From assembly GCA_009731375.1 (NCBI GenBank), contig BJOX01000106.1, positions 450,172 through 514,171 of the forward strand: a DNA stretch of 64,000 bases, written 5' to 3'. The notes beneath the pieces are model-generated. The model saw nothing but the letters and a program-made list of their open reading frames with translations. It did no database searches and had not been told where the DNA came from. Shown here one piece after another: positions 63,921-64,000 of the stretch. Numbering within the stretch: the stretch's first letter is position 1; each line of letters begins with the position of its first letter. This DNA is from Paulinella micropora. Lineage: Eukaryota > Cercozoa > Imbricatea > Euglyphida. The position numbers and the translations under genes were made by a program.

Positions 63921-64000
63921 AGAGGAGGGAGTGGACGGGGTTAAGTCAATTTATGTGAACTCTGAATCTGCATCTATGTCTATATCTGTGTCTGTATTTA
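63921..64000. other. window end, no feature seen
   Basis: Short unique sequence with TCTG/TCTATG-like motifs. Nothing recognised. Confidence 0.5.

Overview
The window looks like a repeat-rich nuclear scaffold from a eukaryote, probably a protist or alga. I cannot place it more precisely. The grounds are GT-AG introns in recognisable host genes, very long di-, tri- and tetranucleotide arrays, a tRNA-derived SINE, and nested Ty1/copia and Ty3/gypsy LTR retrotransposons. There are no bacterial operons, rRNA genes or CRISPR arrays. Seven runs of N are present. Five of them abut homopolymers or simple repeats, so local order near the gaps should be treated cautiously.

Layout. 1-6.3 kb: microsatellites, two families of tandem satellite, and one CBS-domain exon caught between two arms of an inverted duplication. 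6.3-8.65 kb (minus): the 5' part of a Rav1/DMXL (rabconnectin-3) WD-repeat gene, whose introns are almost pure microsatellite plus a SINE. 9.3-11.9 kb (plus): a divergently transcribed gene for a multi-pass membrane protein of unknown family. 12.3-27 kb: a nest of LTR-element fragments, comprising a gag-only element (minus), a truncated gag cut by a dispersed repeat called R1 here, and a frameshifted Ty1/copia element with gag, PR, IN, RT and RNase H (plus). 27-40.1 kb: a decayed Ty3/gypsy element (minus) with about 5.5 kb of extra poly-Ser and acidic coding sequence between protease and RT. 42.1-52.7 kb: an intact-looking, very young Ty3/gypsy element (minus) with 237-bp LTRs differing at one base, a CTAC target duplication, and gag and pol in the same frame separated by a single UGA. 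53-64 kb: microsatellites, a LINE-like relic, a Cys-rich secreted-type ORF, a third R1 copy, a second SINE copy, the 3' exons of a membrane protein gene, a hairpin element and a minisatellite.

How it fits together. The host genes (CBS protein, Rav1/DMXL, the 817-aa membrane protein, the 60-kb membrane-protein tail) are islands. Everything between them is transposable elements or simple repeats. The most informative material is the young gypsy element with apparent stop-codon readthrough, the tRNA-SINE inserted into ATT arrays, the enlarged gypsy element with a duplicated Cys-containing domain, and the use of simple repeats as introns with splice sites built from the repeat itself.
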